A stretch of 64,000 nucleotides of DNA from Ceratopteris richardii (lineage: Eukaryota; Streptophyta; Polypodiopsida; Polypodiales; Pteridaceae). Of this stretch, positions 30,831 to 42,535 are shown piece after piece. Below the pieces are notes generated by a model. It was not told the DNA's origin. It saw nothing but the letters and a program-made list of their open reading frames with translations, and did no database searches. The translations under genes and the position numbers were made by a program. The stretch covers positions 85,755,277-85,819,276 of the forward strand of contig CM035441.1 in the NCBI GenBank assembly GCA_020310875.1, given 5' to 3'. The stretch's first letter is position 1; each line of letters starts with the position of its first letter.

Positions 30831-31567
30831 TACTCATTTAATGAGTGTTTTAAATTGATACATATAAGACATATGAGTATATACCCCTAGGGTTTCATAA
30901 GTTTATATAAGTTAAGTCAGTAGGATTAATCCAAAGGATCTTAAATGATTCCATTGGGTTAATGTTAAGGGTTTAGATGATTTATCATGGGTTAGAGATA
31001 GGGTTTTAAAGGGTTTTCATGAGTTTTTGATGGGTTTTAAGTAGGTTTTCTAGGGTTTTAGAATGTTTCAAGGGTTAAAATAATTAATATTTAAGGAAAT
31101 TAATCTATAACTAAACATTGGTTCATTAACAAAAATTAAAATATGGTTTAATTAATTACTTAAACATATGTATGCATTTAAATACTAAGGTTCTAACTAA
31201 TTAAAAGCTTAACCTAAGCTTAATTTAAATGATTTATTTAATTAGAAATTTAGGATAATAGAATTAAAATGAAAACTAGTGGATAATTAATGAGTGGTGA
31301 ATGTGAGTGGTATTTAAAGTGTGGTGTGAGTGAAGTGTGTAACTAAAGTAGATAAAGTAAGTAGTTTGAAAGTGTGGTAGTTGTGAGTGTAAGTTAAAAG
31401 GGTGGAATAGATAAGTTATGCAGTTAAAGTGTAAAAAAGATGTGTACAAAGAGTGGTGAGTGTGAGGGGACTTTAAAGTATGGTTGTGAGAGAAAAGTCA
31501 TTTAAAGTATGGTGGATGAATGTGGTTAAAGACTGGATGAGAAATTAAAGTAAAAACCAAAAGAATG

Positions 31568-31635
31568 GTAAGCTCATAATCTGTGTGAGTATATATATGT
31601 ATGCTTTCATCATGAATTCCTAATGTTTGTTTCAG
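31568..31635 (+). other. intron-like stretch in the array LTR
   Basis: ATG|GTAAGC at 31568 and a pyrimidine-containing TTTGTTTCAG end at 31635 look like splice sites 68 bases apart, near the lower limit of plant introns. The same occurs in each LTR. A TATA-like GAGTATATATATG lies inside, so the stretch could instead be the promoter. Splicing is an inference only. Confidence 0.25.
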
Positions 31636-31896
31636 TGTCGAGAAGCATTGAAGATTAATGAGCAATTGAAGAGCAAATGAAGTGCAGTGAACCTAATGTT
31701 TTTTGCAGAAACATTGAAGATTACAATTAATTGAAGTGAAGACAATTGAAGTGAAGCGGCAGCTTAAAGATCCAATTAAACCTTATCTTTCCGATTTAGT
31801 CAAAATACCCATTTGTTTAGACATTTATCCAATTATCTAGACTTTACATTTGTATTAGCTTATTAATTCATTTAGTCAAACCAATTTAGCATCAGA

Positions 31897-32187
31897 TTGT
31901 TTCCATTATTTTCTTTCATGTCTTCCGATTTAAACCATGAATTTGAGCAAAGTCGAATTGAAACTACAACCGAATCCATAGGATTAGTATCAGAAGAACG
32001 TATTAAAGATAATAGTACTAATGAAAACTCCATTATTCCAACTATTGAGAATGTCCCGTCAACTCTAGACAGACCAAAACCCTCTAGCTTACCTGATAGT
32101 TTAGTAGAAGAACCCATTATGGAAGTTTCAATCTCATATCAGGAAGCTGTTGCTATGTACGAGGCTGCCCGTCCTTACGGTCCATAG
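31897..32187 (+). CDS. 96-codon frame in array LTR 1 (unknown)
   Basis: This small acidic, Ser/Glu-rich frame lies in the last part of the LTR and ends about 190 bases before the LTR end. An inner start at residue 8 (MSSDLNHEFEQSRIETTTESIG) is plausible because the leading residues are hydrophobic and unlike the rest. No family is recognised. The frame is open in all six complete LTRs (36978, 42058, 47138, 52222 and 57296), with single-residue differences. Because the LTRs are almost identical anyway, this is weak evidence for coding. It might be an upstream leader peptide or an old gag N-terminus. Confidence 0.35.
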   Translation: MFPLFSFMSSDLNHEFEQSRIETTTESIGLVSEERIKDNSTNENSIIPTIENVPSTLDRPKPSSLPDSLVEEPIMEVSISYQEAVAMYEAARPYGP

Positions 32188-32374
32188 CTAGTTAAAACTA
32201 TTTACTTTTGGTAAGAAAACTTTGGTTTCAGTCATAGAATTAGGTAATTTATATTGTTTTGTCATTAGAACCCTTATTTCCTTAAGCCTGAGTCCGCTAC
32301 AGACACCCTGCGTGTGCCGAACGATTTAGGCGGATGACTTGATCCACCATCCGAGCATCTCTCACAACCCGACA

Positions 32375-32396
32375 TTGGTGAACCCGACGTGAACAA
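32375..32396 (+). promoter_or_regulatory. primer-binding-site-like sequence of the array element
   Basis: TTGGTGAACCCGACGTGAAC directly follows the LTR end, where a retrotransposon primer site belongs, and begins with TGG as the complement of a tRNA CCA end. It is not the initiator-Met site used by the copia elements here. The tRNA is not identified. It is repeated after each array LTR (37456, 42536, 47616, 52700, 57774). Confidence 0.65.
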
Positions 32397-32685
32397 ACGG
32401 CCTTGCAGCTCAGGTATAAAATTTAAATTTTTCGTGCATGTGCATACATGATATCGACAGGTTGGATTGCAGAAGCTTCTTCATCCGTGGGAGCAGTGGC
32501 TTTGTCTTTGACTCCTTGCACTCTTCTAGGTGTTGAGGGCTGTCCCTAGGGAACTGAGTGCCTCCACGAAGAGTGGCAAGTAGCTATCCTCATCTCGCCA
32601 CCCCTTTTCATCGACATTAGAAGCAAGAACGTTTGCACAATCATCCATTAGCAACTGATGTATTAGATTTTGATTCTATTAAAAA

Positions 32686-33861
32686 TTGTATAAACTTATA
32701 CACAAGTCACTCTTTAAGCCTCTTCTTCGATTCAGATTACAGGTATTGATCTATCATCTAAGACTTCTTGTTGCTCAAATATCAATGGGTAAAAAAGCAG
32801 TTAATTTAAACATGCATAAAACGAACTTTACTATGGAGGGTTCAATTAAGAATGCAAATTTGGGACTTGAAGTGCAAGTCAAAGATTTAGAGGATAAGCT
32901 AAACTCGTCAAATCAAGCAAAATTTAAAGAAGTATTTCTGTTAATTGACAAGTTAAGTGAGTTTTCTAATTCAAATAGTGCGATGTGTGGAATTTTACAA
33001 GAAATTGTTAAAACATTAAAGATCCAAATAGATGATTTGACCAAAAAAGTCAATGAAATCCCTAAATGCAAGTGTAATGAACATGAAATGCAAAGTTTAT
33101 CTCCAAAGTTGCCTAATGAAACCCATATGAATGAGTTTAGGAAATCCACCTTTAGGGCTATGAATAGGAAAGTATATCCCTTAAGATGCTTTTGGTGTGA
33201 CCAACTAGGTCATAGGTACGAGGATTGTGTTGCTTATAGTAATGCATGTAAAAATCACTTAGTCATTTCACATAACCTGAAGATTTGTGATTATCAAACA
33301 CAACTACCTTTGAAATTAAACTTAGGTCGAGGAGGGATGATAGACTATTTTGATCAAACAAAATTGAGTCCTAAAACCAAACTTCAAAAACAATGGAAAC
33401 CGAAGAGTCATAATGAGAAAAGTAATGTATGTCAATTACATTCTATGAACAAGGTTGTGAATAAAAGTAAATGCTTGGACAATGATCAAAACCTTCTTAC
33501 ACCTAAATCTATGAGTAACATTGATATTCAAACTACATTTAAGGATCAAGATACATTGAAAAAGTTTAAGAAAGAAGAAGATGTAAAGATACAAGATGAT
33601 GAAAATGAACAATCAATTAATGGAAATGAAGACATATATGTGGATAAAACAGAACCTAAAGTCAAAGAAAATGACAATAAATGTGATCAAAATAAAACTG
33701 ATAAAAGAATAGTACAAACATCTGAAGACGAAAATCTTCAACTTCAATCAGAACATGACAAGAATATGGGAAAATGGGTACAAGAAGCCATATGGAAGAT
33801 TGAAAATAATATCGAAAACTCATCTAAAGGTAAGAAAAAGGAGAAGAATTTAAGTGAATAG
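32686..33861 (+). CDS. array unit 1 Gag-like protein (391 aa)
   Basis: This is a Gag-like protein, expected to form or join particles and bind element RNA. The first 33 residues look like read-through leader; M34 (MGKKAVNLNMHKTNFTM) is a good alternative start. Residues about 59-125 form likely coiled coil (LGLEVQVKDLEDKLNSS..., LKIQIDDLTKKVNEI). A CCHC zinc knuckle lies at C168, C171, H176 and C181 (CFWCDQLGHRYEDC), followed by more Cys/His. The last 110 residues are very rich in Lys, Glu, Asp and Asn. No protease DTG or RT YVDD motif occurs in this or any other frame of the unit. The family match is by motif only. Confidence 0.75.
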   Translation: MYKLIHKSLFKPLLRFRLQVLIYHLRLLVAQISMGKKAVNLNMHKTNFTMEGSIKNANLGLEVQVKDLEDKLNSSNQAKFKEVFLLIDKLSEFSNSNSAMCGILQEIVKTLKIQIDDLTKKVNEIPKCKCNEHEMQSLSPKLPNETHMNEFRKSTFRAMNRKVYPLRCFWCDQLGHRYEDCVAYSNACKNHLVISHNLKICDYQTQLPLKLNLGRGGMIDYFDQTKLSPKTKLQKQWKPKSHNEKSNVCQLHSMNKVVNKSKCLDNDQNLLTPKSMSNIDIQTTFKDQDTLKKFKKEEDVKIQDDENEQSINGNEDIYVDKTEPKVKENDNKCDQNKTDKRIVQTSEDENLQLQSEHDKNMGKWVQEAIWKIENNIENSSKGKKKEKNLSE

Positions 33862-33864
33862 TTT

Positions 33865-35730
33865 TATTGTGATGGAATTGTTTATTGAAGATAAAACATT
33901 TCAAATTTTGATTTTTGCTTACTGCATATATGCTGTTTTCCTAAAAATTGAGAAACATATACCTAAATTGTTTAGTTTTAATGTTTGAAAAGCTAATTAC
34001 AAACTTATGACTAAGTTTACATTACGATTTGTTTAATCAAAAGAATTCTAAAATATGAAAACACAAAGTTTGTTTCAAATTAAACAAAAACATGTTTGTA
34101 ATTATGCTTGCAAATGATTTTGATCAGTATGCTTGTCATTTCCTAAACTTATGATAAATTTATGATTTTTTTTCTTTCACAAATAAGAAGAAATCTATTA
34201 TGAAGAACAATTATGAAGAATATTATTATGATGAATATTTTGCACAAAATGATCTTTGTTTACAACAATTATGATGATATACTTTTAAAAGAAAGAAATA
34301 TATATGATATAAATATGATCATGATAAATATGAAGAACATGAAAAAAATGTTACAATATGAGGATGATTTTATTGATATACCATACGATGAGTAAGAGGA
34401 ACTTTTATAATCCAGATATGAATTTTTCATTGAAATAATAAAAAAAAAGAATGATGCTCATTTATAAAGATACAAGTTTAAAACTTTGAACATTTTGATT
34501 TTCCTAAATTTTGTGAACTTTGTTTCATAGGTTGAAAAACCTATTTAAAAAAATTAAGAATGCATTATTTATGATAATTATAACCACTATGAATTTCTTA
34601 TGATGAAATTTGTGACATGATGAAGATGAATCTAATAGAATATATGAATTTATATTTGCAAGATAAATGATAATAAAGATTACTTGTTTTGTAGCTTCTA
34701 TTTTATAAGTGATTACAGGTTCTGAAGATGCATTGATCAAAGCAATTGAAGATGTTATGCCAAAAGTTCTGATAAATTTAAAGAGAGCAGATTGAAGATG
34801 AAGCAGATTAAAGATAAAATTGATTTTAGGTCGTATTTTTCTTTGTCTTAAAATTTTGTTTTACGTATTTTATTTGCATTCATATAAACTAATTTATAAA
34901 GTCTGGAATGAAAAATATTAATTTATAAAGGACTCTATTTAACCATATTAGGTAAATAGACATAATTTATATTTCTACATTTATAGATTAAGTGAGATTT
35001 GTTAAAAATAGAAGGATTTGTAGTTCATTTAGATAACGAAAGTAGTTGTATATATGTAGGAGCATATTGTTGCATGATACATGTCTGTGAAAACCTAGAT
35101 CTTTCTTGTCCATGCAGCTAGATCCTTAGCTCGGATTAAGGGGTTAAGCCTTTCCCCTTTAAAACAAAAAAGTAGCGAAAAAAAAAAAAAAGGAATATTG
35201 ACATGGAAGTTATACCTTCTTCCACCCCAAAAAGGTATTTACATTTATTATCGATATGAAGTTTACATCATATTTATATGAAGAAAACTAGTTGTGAAAA
35301 AACACATCTAGTGATTAAAATTGGGCATACAAGGCGGCTGTCTGTCCAAGTAGATTTCTTTGGCATGCTTGATCGCTCATATGTGAATGCATATATACGA
35401 CGAAACCTGCATTTGAATGAATGAAAACGAATTTTGTTTTTAAACTAATCTTTACATAGTTTATAAATGGATGAAATGTAAATTAATGTTTGTTGACTGA
35501 AAAGGTTAATAGTTTACCTTTATACTTTAATATGTTTCATTTCCAGATTTAATTTTAATGAAACCTCATGTGCATGTTGAAAAGATTAAAAATTTGATAA
35601 GTTAAAAGATGTTTATAAAAAGAATTGATGTTTTTCTATGATTTAATTTCAGGAAATCATTGAAAATGCTGCTTCCCTTAATCTGCAAGTTGGCCCATCG
35701 AGGACGATGTGCAGGTTTGGTGGCGGTGGA
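33865..35730. other. array unit 1, 3' internal part without coding domain
   Basis: This is 1.87 kb of AT-rich DNA between Gag and the next LTR. It contains GAA/ATGATG-rich low-complexity sequence (34200-34400), a poly-A run at about 35178-35191 whose length differs between units, and a purine-rich GGTGGCGGTGGA just before the LTR that could serve as polypurine tract. Short frames (60 and 71 codons) recur in all units but show no known domain. Confidence 0.7.
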
Positions 35731-37455
35731 TGTCGGGAAGATTTGCATCTTCCAGTTGATGACCAAAGAAAATGAAAACAACTTAATTGGTGAATTCTAA
35801 ACCTCTTTTTCACTGTTGAACAATTGTTCTGGATTGAATTAACTACTTTTGAAGTGTTTGCAGGTACAAGAAATGATGAAGAATATGTGTTCATATTAGG
35901 GTTACCCTAATTACTCATTTAATGAGTGTTTTAAATTGATACATATAAGACATATGAGTATATACCCCTAGGGTTTCATAAGTTTATATAAGTTAAGTCA
36001 GTAGGATTAATCCAAAGGATCTTAAATGATTCCATTGGGTTAATGTTAAGGGTTTAGATGATTTATCATGGTTTAGAGATAGGGTTTGAAAGGGTTTTCA
36101 TGAGTTTTTGATAGGTTTTAAGTAGGTTTTCTAGGGTTTTAGAATGTTTCAAGGGTTAAAATAATTAATATTTAAGGAAATTAATCTATAACTAAACATT
36201 GGTTCATTAACAAAAATTAAAATATGGTTTAATTAATTACTTAAACATATGTATGCATTTAAATACTAAGGTTCTAACTAATTAAAAGCTTAACCTAAGC
36301 TTAATTTAAATGATTTATTTAATTAGAAATTTAGGATAATAGAATTAAAATGAAAACTAGTGGATAATTAATGAGTGGTGAATGTGAGTGGTATTTAAAG
36401 TGTGGTGTGAGTGAAGTGTGTAACTAAAGTAGATAAAGTAAGTAGTTTGAAAGTGTGGTAGTTATGAGTGTAAGTTAAAAGGGTGGAATAGATAAGTTAT
36501 GCAGTTAAAGTGTAAAAAAGATGTGTACAAAGAGTGGTGAGTGTGAGGGGACTTTAAAGTATGGTTGTGAGAGAAAAGTCATTTAAAGTATGGTGGATGA
36601 ATGTGGTTAAAGAGTGGATGAGAAATTAAAGTAAAAACCAAAAGAATGGTAAGCTCATAATCTGTGTGAGTATATATATGTATGCTTTCATCATGAATTC
36701 CTAATGTTTGTTTCAGTGTCGAGAAGCATTGAAGATTAATGAGCAATTGAAGAGCAAATGAAGTGCAGTGAACCTAATGTTTTTTGCAAAAACATTAAAG
36801 ATTACAATTAATTGAAGTGAAGACAATTGAAGTGAAGCGGCAGCTTAAAGATCCAATTAAACCTTATCTTCCCGATTTAGTCAAAATACCCATTTGTTTA
36901 GACATTTATCCAATTATCTAGACTTTACATTTGTATTAGCTTATTAATTCATTTAGTCAAACCAATTTAGCATCAGATTGTTTCCATTATTTTCTTTCAT
37001 GTCTTCCGATTTAAACCATGAATTTGAGCAAAGTCGAATTGAAACTACAACCGAATCCATAGGATTAGTATCAGAAGAACGTATTAAAGATAATAGTACT
37101 AATGAAAACTCCATTATTCCAACTATTGAGAATGTCCCGTCAACTCTAGACAGACCAAAACCCTCTAGCTTACCTGATAGTTTAGTAGAAGAACCCATTA
37201 TGGAAGTTTCAATCTCATATCAGGAAGCTGTTGCTATGTACGAGGCTGCCCGTCCTTACGGTCCATAGCTAGTTAAAACTATTTACTTTTGGTAAGAAAA
37301 CTTTGGTTTCAGTCATAGAATTAGGTAATTTATATTGTTTTGTCATTAGAACCCTTATTTCCTTAAGCCTGAGTCCGCTACAGACACCCTGCGTGTGCCG
37401 AACGATTTAGGCGGATGACTTGATCCACCATCCGAGCATCTTTCACGACCCGACA
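35731..37455 (+). repeat. array LTR 2
   Basis: It is 1725 bp with the same ends as LTR 1 and about 12 differences from LTR 1 by eye (0.7%). It serves as 3' LTR of unit 1 and 5' LTR of unit 2. The 96-codon frame is at 36978-37268. Confidence 0.95.
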
Positions 37456-37766
37456 TTGGTGAACCCGACGTGAACAAACGGCCTTGCAGCTCAGGTATAA
37501 AATTTAAATTTTTCGTGCATGTGCATACATGATATCGACAGGTTGGATTGCAGAAGCTTCTTCATCCGTGGGAGCAGTGGCTTTGTCTTTGACTCCTTGC
37601 ACTCTTCTAGGTGTTGAGGGCTGTCCCTAGGGAACTGAGTGCCTCCACGAAGAGTGGCAAGTAGCTATCCTCATCTCGCCACCCCTTTTCATCGACATTA
37701 GAAGCAAGAACGTTTGCACAATCATCCATTAGCAACTGATGTATTAGATTTTGATTCTATTAAAAA

Positions 37767-38942
37767 TTGTATAAACTTATACACAAGTCACTCTTTAAGC
37801 CTCTTCTTCGATTCAGATTACAGGTATTGATCTATCATCTAAGACTTCTTGTTGCTCAAATATCAATGGGTAAAAAAGCAGTTAATTTAAACATGCATAA
37901 AACGAACTTTACTATGGAGGGTTCAATTAAGAATGCAAATTTGGGACTTGAAGTGCAAGTCAAAGATTTAGAGGATAAGCTAAACTCGTCAAATCAAGCA
38001 AAATTTAAAGAAGTATTTCTGTTAATTGACAAGTTAAGTGAGTTTTCTAATTCAAATAGTGCGATGTGTGGAATTTTACAAGAAATTGTTAAAACATTAA
38101 AGATCCAAATAGATGATTTGACCAAAAAAGTCAATGAAATCCCTAAATGCAAGTGTAATGAACATGAAATGCAAAGTTTATCTCCAAAGTTGCCTAATGA
38201 AACCCATATGAATGAGTTTAGGAAATCCACCTTTAGGGCTATGAATAGGAAAGTATATCCCTTAAGATGCTTTTGGTGTGACCAACTAGGTCATAGGTAC
38301 GAGGATTGTGTTGCTTATAGTAATGCATGTAAAAATCACTTAGTCATTTCACATAACCTGAAGATTTGTGATTATCAAACACAACTACCTTTGAAATTAA
38401 ACTTAGGTCGAGGAGGGATGATAGACTATTTTGATCAAACAAAATTGAGTCCTAAAACCAAACTTCAAAAACAATGGAAACCGAAGAGTCATAATGAGAA
38501 AAGTAATGTATGTCAATTACATTCTATGAACAAGGTTGTGAATAAAAGTAAATGCTTGGACAATGATCAAAACCTTCTTACACCTAAATCTATGAGTAAC
38601 ATTGATATTCAAACTACATTTAAGGATCAAGATACATTGAAAAAGTTTAAGAAAGAAGAAGATGTAAAGATACAAGATGATGAAAATGAACAATCAATTA
38701 ATGGAAATGAAGACATATATGTGGATAAAACAGAACCTAAAGTCAAAGAAAATGACAATAAATGTGATCAAAATAAAACTGATAAAAGAATAGTACAAAC
38801 ATCTGAAGACGAAAATCTTCAACTTCAATCAGAACATGACAAGAATATGGGAAAATGGGTACAAGAAGCCATATGGAAGATTGAAAATAATATCGAAAAC
38901 TCATCTAAAGGTAAGAAAAAGGAGAAGAATTTAAGTGAATAG
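37767..38942 (+). CDS. array unit 2 Gag-like protein (391 aa)
   Basis: This is identical in sequence to the unit 1 protein as far as can be read, with the zinc knuckle and acidic/basic tail intact. Internal region 37456-40810, 3355 bp. No Pol domains. Confidence 0.75.
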   Translation: MYKLIHKSLFKPLLRFRLQVLIYHLRLLVAQISMGKKAVNLNMHKTNFTMEGSIKNANLGLEVQVKDLEDKLNSSNQAKFKEVFLLIDKLSEFSNSNSAMCGILQEIVKTLKIQIDDLTKKVNEIPKCKCNEHEMQSLSPKLPNETHMNEFRKSTFRAMNRKVYPLRCFWCDQLGHRYEDCVAYSNACKNHLVISHNLKICDYQTQLPLKLNLGRGGMIDYFDQTKLSPKTKLQKQWKPKSHNEKSNVCQLHSMNKVVNKSKCLDNDQNLLTPKSMSNIDIQTTFKDQDTLKKFKKEEDVKIQDDENEQSINGNEDIYVDKTEPKVKENDNKCDQNKTDKRIVQTSEDENLQLQSEHDKNMGKWVQEAIWKIENNIENSSKGKKKEKNLSE

Positions 38943-40810
38943 TTTTATTGTGATGGAATTGTTTATTGAAGATAAAACATTTCAAATTTTGATTTTTGCT
39001 TACTGCATATATGCTGTTTTCCTAAAAATTGAGAAACATATACCTAAATTGTTTAGTTTTAATGTTTGAAAAGCTAATTACAAACTTATGACTAAGTTTA
39101 CATTACGATTTGTTTAATCAAAAGAATTCTAAAATATGAAAACACAAAGTTTGTTTCAAATTAAACAAAAACATGTTTGTAATTATGCTTGCAAATGATT
39201 TTGATCAGTATGCTTGTCATTTCCTAAACTTATGATAAATTTATGATTTTTTTTCTTTCACAAATAAGAAGAAATCTATTATGAAGAACAATTATGAAGA
39301 ATATTATTATGATGAATATTTTGCACAAAATGATCTTTGTTTACAACAATTATGATGATATACTTTTAAAAGAAAGAAATATATATGATATAAATATGAT
39401 CATGATAAATATGAAGAACATGAAAAAAATGTTACAATATGAGGATGATTTTATTGATATACCATACGATGAGTAAGAGGAACTTTTATAATCCAGATAT
39501 GAATTTTTCATTGAAATAATAAAAAAAAAGAATGATGCTCATTTATAAAGATACAAGTTTAAAACTTTGAACATTTTGATTTTCCTAAATTTTGTGAACT
39601 TTGTTTCATAGGTTGAAAAACCTATTTAAAAAAATTAAGAATGCATTATTTATGATAATTATAACCACTATGAATTTCTTATGATGAAATTTGTGACATG
39701 ATGAAGATGAATCTAATAGAATATATGAATTTATATTTGCAAGATAAATGATAATGAAGATTACTTGTTTTGTAGCTTCTATTTTATAAGTGATTACAGA
39801 TTCTGAAGATGCATTGATCAAAGCAATTGAAGATGTTATGCCAAAAGTTCTGATAAATTTAAAGAGAGCAGATTGAAGATGAAGCAGATTAAAGATAAAA
39901 TTGATTTTAGGTCGTATTTTTCTTTGTCTTAAAATTTTGTTTTACGTATTTTATTTGCATTCATATAAACTAATTTATAAAGTCTGGAATGAAAAATATT
40001 AATTTATAAAGGACTCTATTTAACCATATTAGGTAAATAGACATAATTTATATTTCTACATTTATAGATTAAGTGAGATTTGTTAAAAATAGAAGGATTT
40101 GTAGTTCATTTAGATAACGAAAGTAGTTGTATATATGTAGGAGCATATTGTTGCATGATACATGTCTGTGAAAACCTAGATCTTTCTTGTCCATGCAGCT
40201 AGATCCTTAGCTCGGATTAAGGGGTTAAGCCTTTCCCCTTTAAAACAAAAAAGTAGCGAAAAAAAAAAAAAGGAATATTGACATGGAAGTTATACCTTCT
40301 TCCACCCCAAAAAGGTATTTACATTTATTATCGATATGAAGTTTACATCATATTTATATGAAGAAAACTAGTTGTGAAAAAACACATCTAGTGATTAAAA
40401 TTGGGCATACAAGGCGGCTGTCTGTCCAAGTAGATTTCTTTGGCATGCTTGATCGCTCATATGTGAATGCATATATACGACGAAACCTGCATTTGAATGA
40501 ATGAAAACGAATTTTGTTTTTAAACTAATCTTTACATAGTTTATAAATGGATGAAATGTAAATTAATGTTTGTTGACTGAAAAGGTTAATAGTTTACCTT
40601 TATACTTTAATATGTTTCATTTCCAGATTTAATTTTAATGAAACCTCATGTGCATGTTGAAAAGATTAAAACTTTGATAAGTTAAAAGATGTTTATAAAA
40701 AGAATTGATGTTTTTCTATGATTTAATTTCAGGAAATCATTGAAAATGCCGCTTCCCTTAATCTGCAAGTTGGCCCATCGAGGACGATGTGCAGGTTTGG
40801 TGGCGGTGGA

Positions 40811-42535
40811 TGTCGGGAAGATTTGCATCTTCCAGTTGATGACCAAAGAAAATGAAAACAACTTAATTGGTGAATTCTAAACCTCTTTTTCACTGTTGAA
40901 CAATTGTTCTGGATTGAATTAACTACTTTTGAAGTGTTTGCAGGTACAAGAAATGATGAAGAATATGTGTTCATATTAGGGTTACCCTAATTACTCATTT
41001 AATGAGTGTTTTAAATTGATACATATAAGACATATGAGTATATACCCCTAGGGTTTCATAAGTTTATATAAGTTAAGTCAGTAGGATTAATCCAAAGGAT
41101 CTTAAATGATTCCATTGGGTTAATGTTAAGGGTTTAGATGATTTATCATGGTTTAGAGATAGGGTTTTAAAGGGTTTTCATGAGTTTTTGATAGGTTTTA
41201 AGTAGGTTTTCTAGGGTTTTAGAATGTTTCAAGGGTTAAAATAATTAATATTTAAGGAAATTAATCTATAACTAAACATTGGTTCATTAACAAAAATTAA
41301 AATATGGTTTAATTAATTACTTAAACATATGTATGCATTTAAATACTAAGGTTCTAACTAATTAAAAGCTTAACCTAAGCTTAATTTAAATGATTTATTT
41401 AATTAGAAATTTAGGATAATAGAATTAAAATGAAAACTAGTGGATAATTAATGAGTGGTGAATGTGAGTGGTATTTAAAGTGTGGTGTGAGTGAAGTGTG
41501 TAACTAAAGTAGATAAAGTAAGTAGTTTGAAAGTGTGGTAGTTGTGAGTGTAAGTTAAAAGGGTGGAATAGATAAGTTATGCAGTTAAAGTGTAAAAAAG
41601 ATGTGTACAAAGAGTGGTGAGTGTGAGGGGACTTTAAAGTATGGTTGTGAGAGAAAAGTCATTTAAAGTATGGTGGATGAATGTGGTTAAAGAGTGGATG
41701 AGAAATTAAAGTAAAAACCAAAAGAATGGTAAGCTCATAATCTGTGTGAGTATATATATGTATGCTTTCATCATGAATTCCTAATGTTTGTTTCAGTGTC
41801 GAGAAGCATTGAAGATTAATGAGCAATTGAAGAGCAAATGAAGTGCAGTGAACCTAATGTTTTTTGCAGAAACATTGAAGATTACAATTAATTGAAGTGA
41901 AGACAATTGAAGTGAAGCGGCAGCTTAAAGATCCAATTAAACCTTATCTTCCCGATTTAGTCAAAATACCCATTTGTTTAGACATTTATCCAATTATCTA
42001 GACTTTACATTTGTATTAGCTTATTAATTCATTTAGTCAAACCAATTTAGCATCAGATTGTTTCCATTATTTTCTTTCATGTCTTCCGATTTAAACCATG
42101 AATTTGAGCAAAGTCGAATTGAAACTACAACCGAATCCATAGGATTAGTATCAGAAGAACGTATTAAAGATAATAGTACTAATGAAAACTCCATTATTCC
42201 AACTATTGAGAATGTCCCGTCAACTATAGACAGACCAAAACCCTCTAGCTTACCTGATAGTTTAGTAGAAGAACCCATTATGGAAGTTTCAATCTCATAT
42301 CAGGAAGCTGTTGCTATGTACGAGGCTGCCCGTCCTTACGGTCCATAGCTAGTTAAAACTATTTACTTTTGGTAAGAAAACTTTGGTTTCAGTCATAGAA
42401 TTAGGTAATTTATATTGTTTTGTCATTAGAACCCTTATTTCCTTAAGCCTGAGTCCGCTACAGACACCCTGCGTGTGCCGAACGATTTAGGCGGATGACT
42501 TGATCCACCATCCGAGCATCTCTCACGACCCGACA
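40811..42535 (+). repeat. array LTR 3
   Basis: It is 1725 bp, TGTCGGG...CCCGACA, followed by the primer-site-like sequence. It shares the CCAAAG variant near its start with LTRs 2 and 4. The 96-codon frame is at 42058-42348. Confidence 0.95.

Larger units (their letters stand above)
30650..32374 (+). repeat. array LTR 1
   Basis: It is 1725 bp, with TGTCGGG...CCCGACA ends. It contains three TAGGGTTT telo-box motifs (30888, 30999, 31051), a 17-bp palindrome at 30814-30830, an intron-like stretch at 31568-31635 with a TATA-like run inside it, and a 96-codon frame near its end. It abuts the H-family LTR on the left. Confidence 0.95.

Noticed and set aside
32160-32260. Second intron-like pair (GTAAG...TTTCAG) near the LTR end
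   Set aside because: The two sites are only about 25 bases apart, too short for a plant intron.
34213-34395. 60-codon Met/Asn/Ile-rich frame in the array internal region
   Set aside because: It is a low-complexity AT-rich stretch; other frames over it look equally simple, and no domain is seen.
35649-35894. 81-codon minus-strand frame across the internal-LTR junction, recurring in each unit
   Set aside because: It is antisense to the element, spans the LTR boundary and shows no domain; it recurs only because the units are near-identical.
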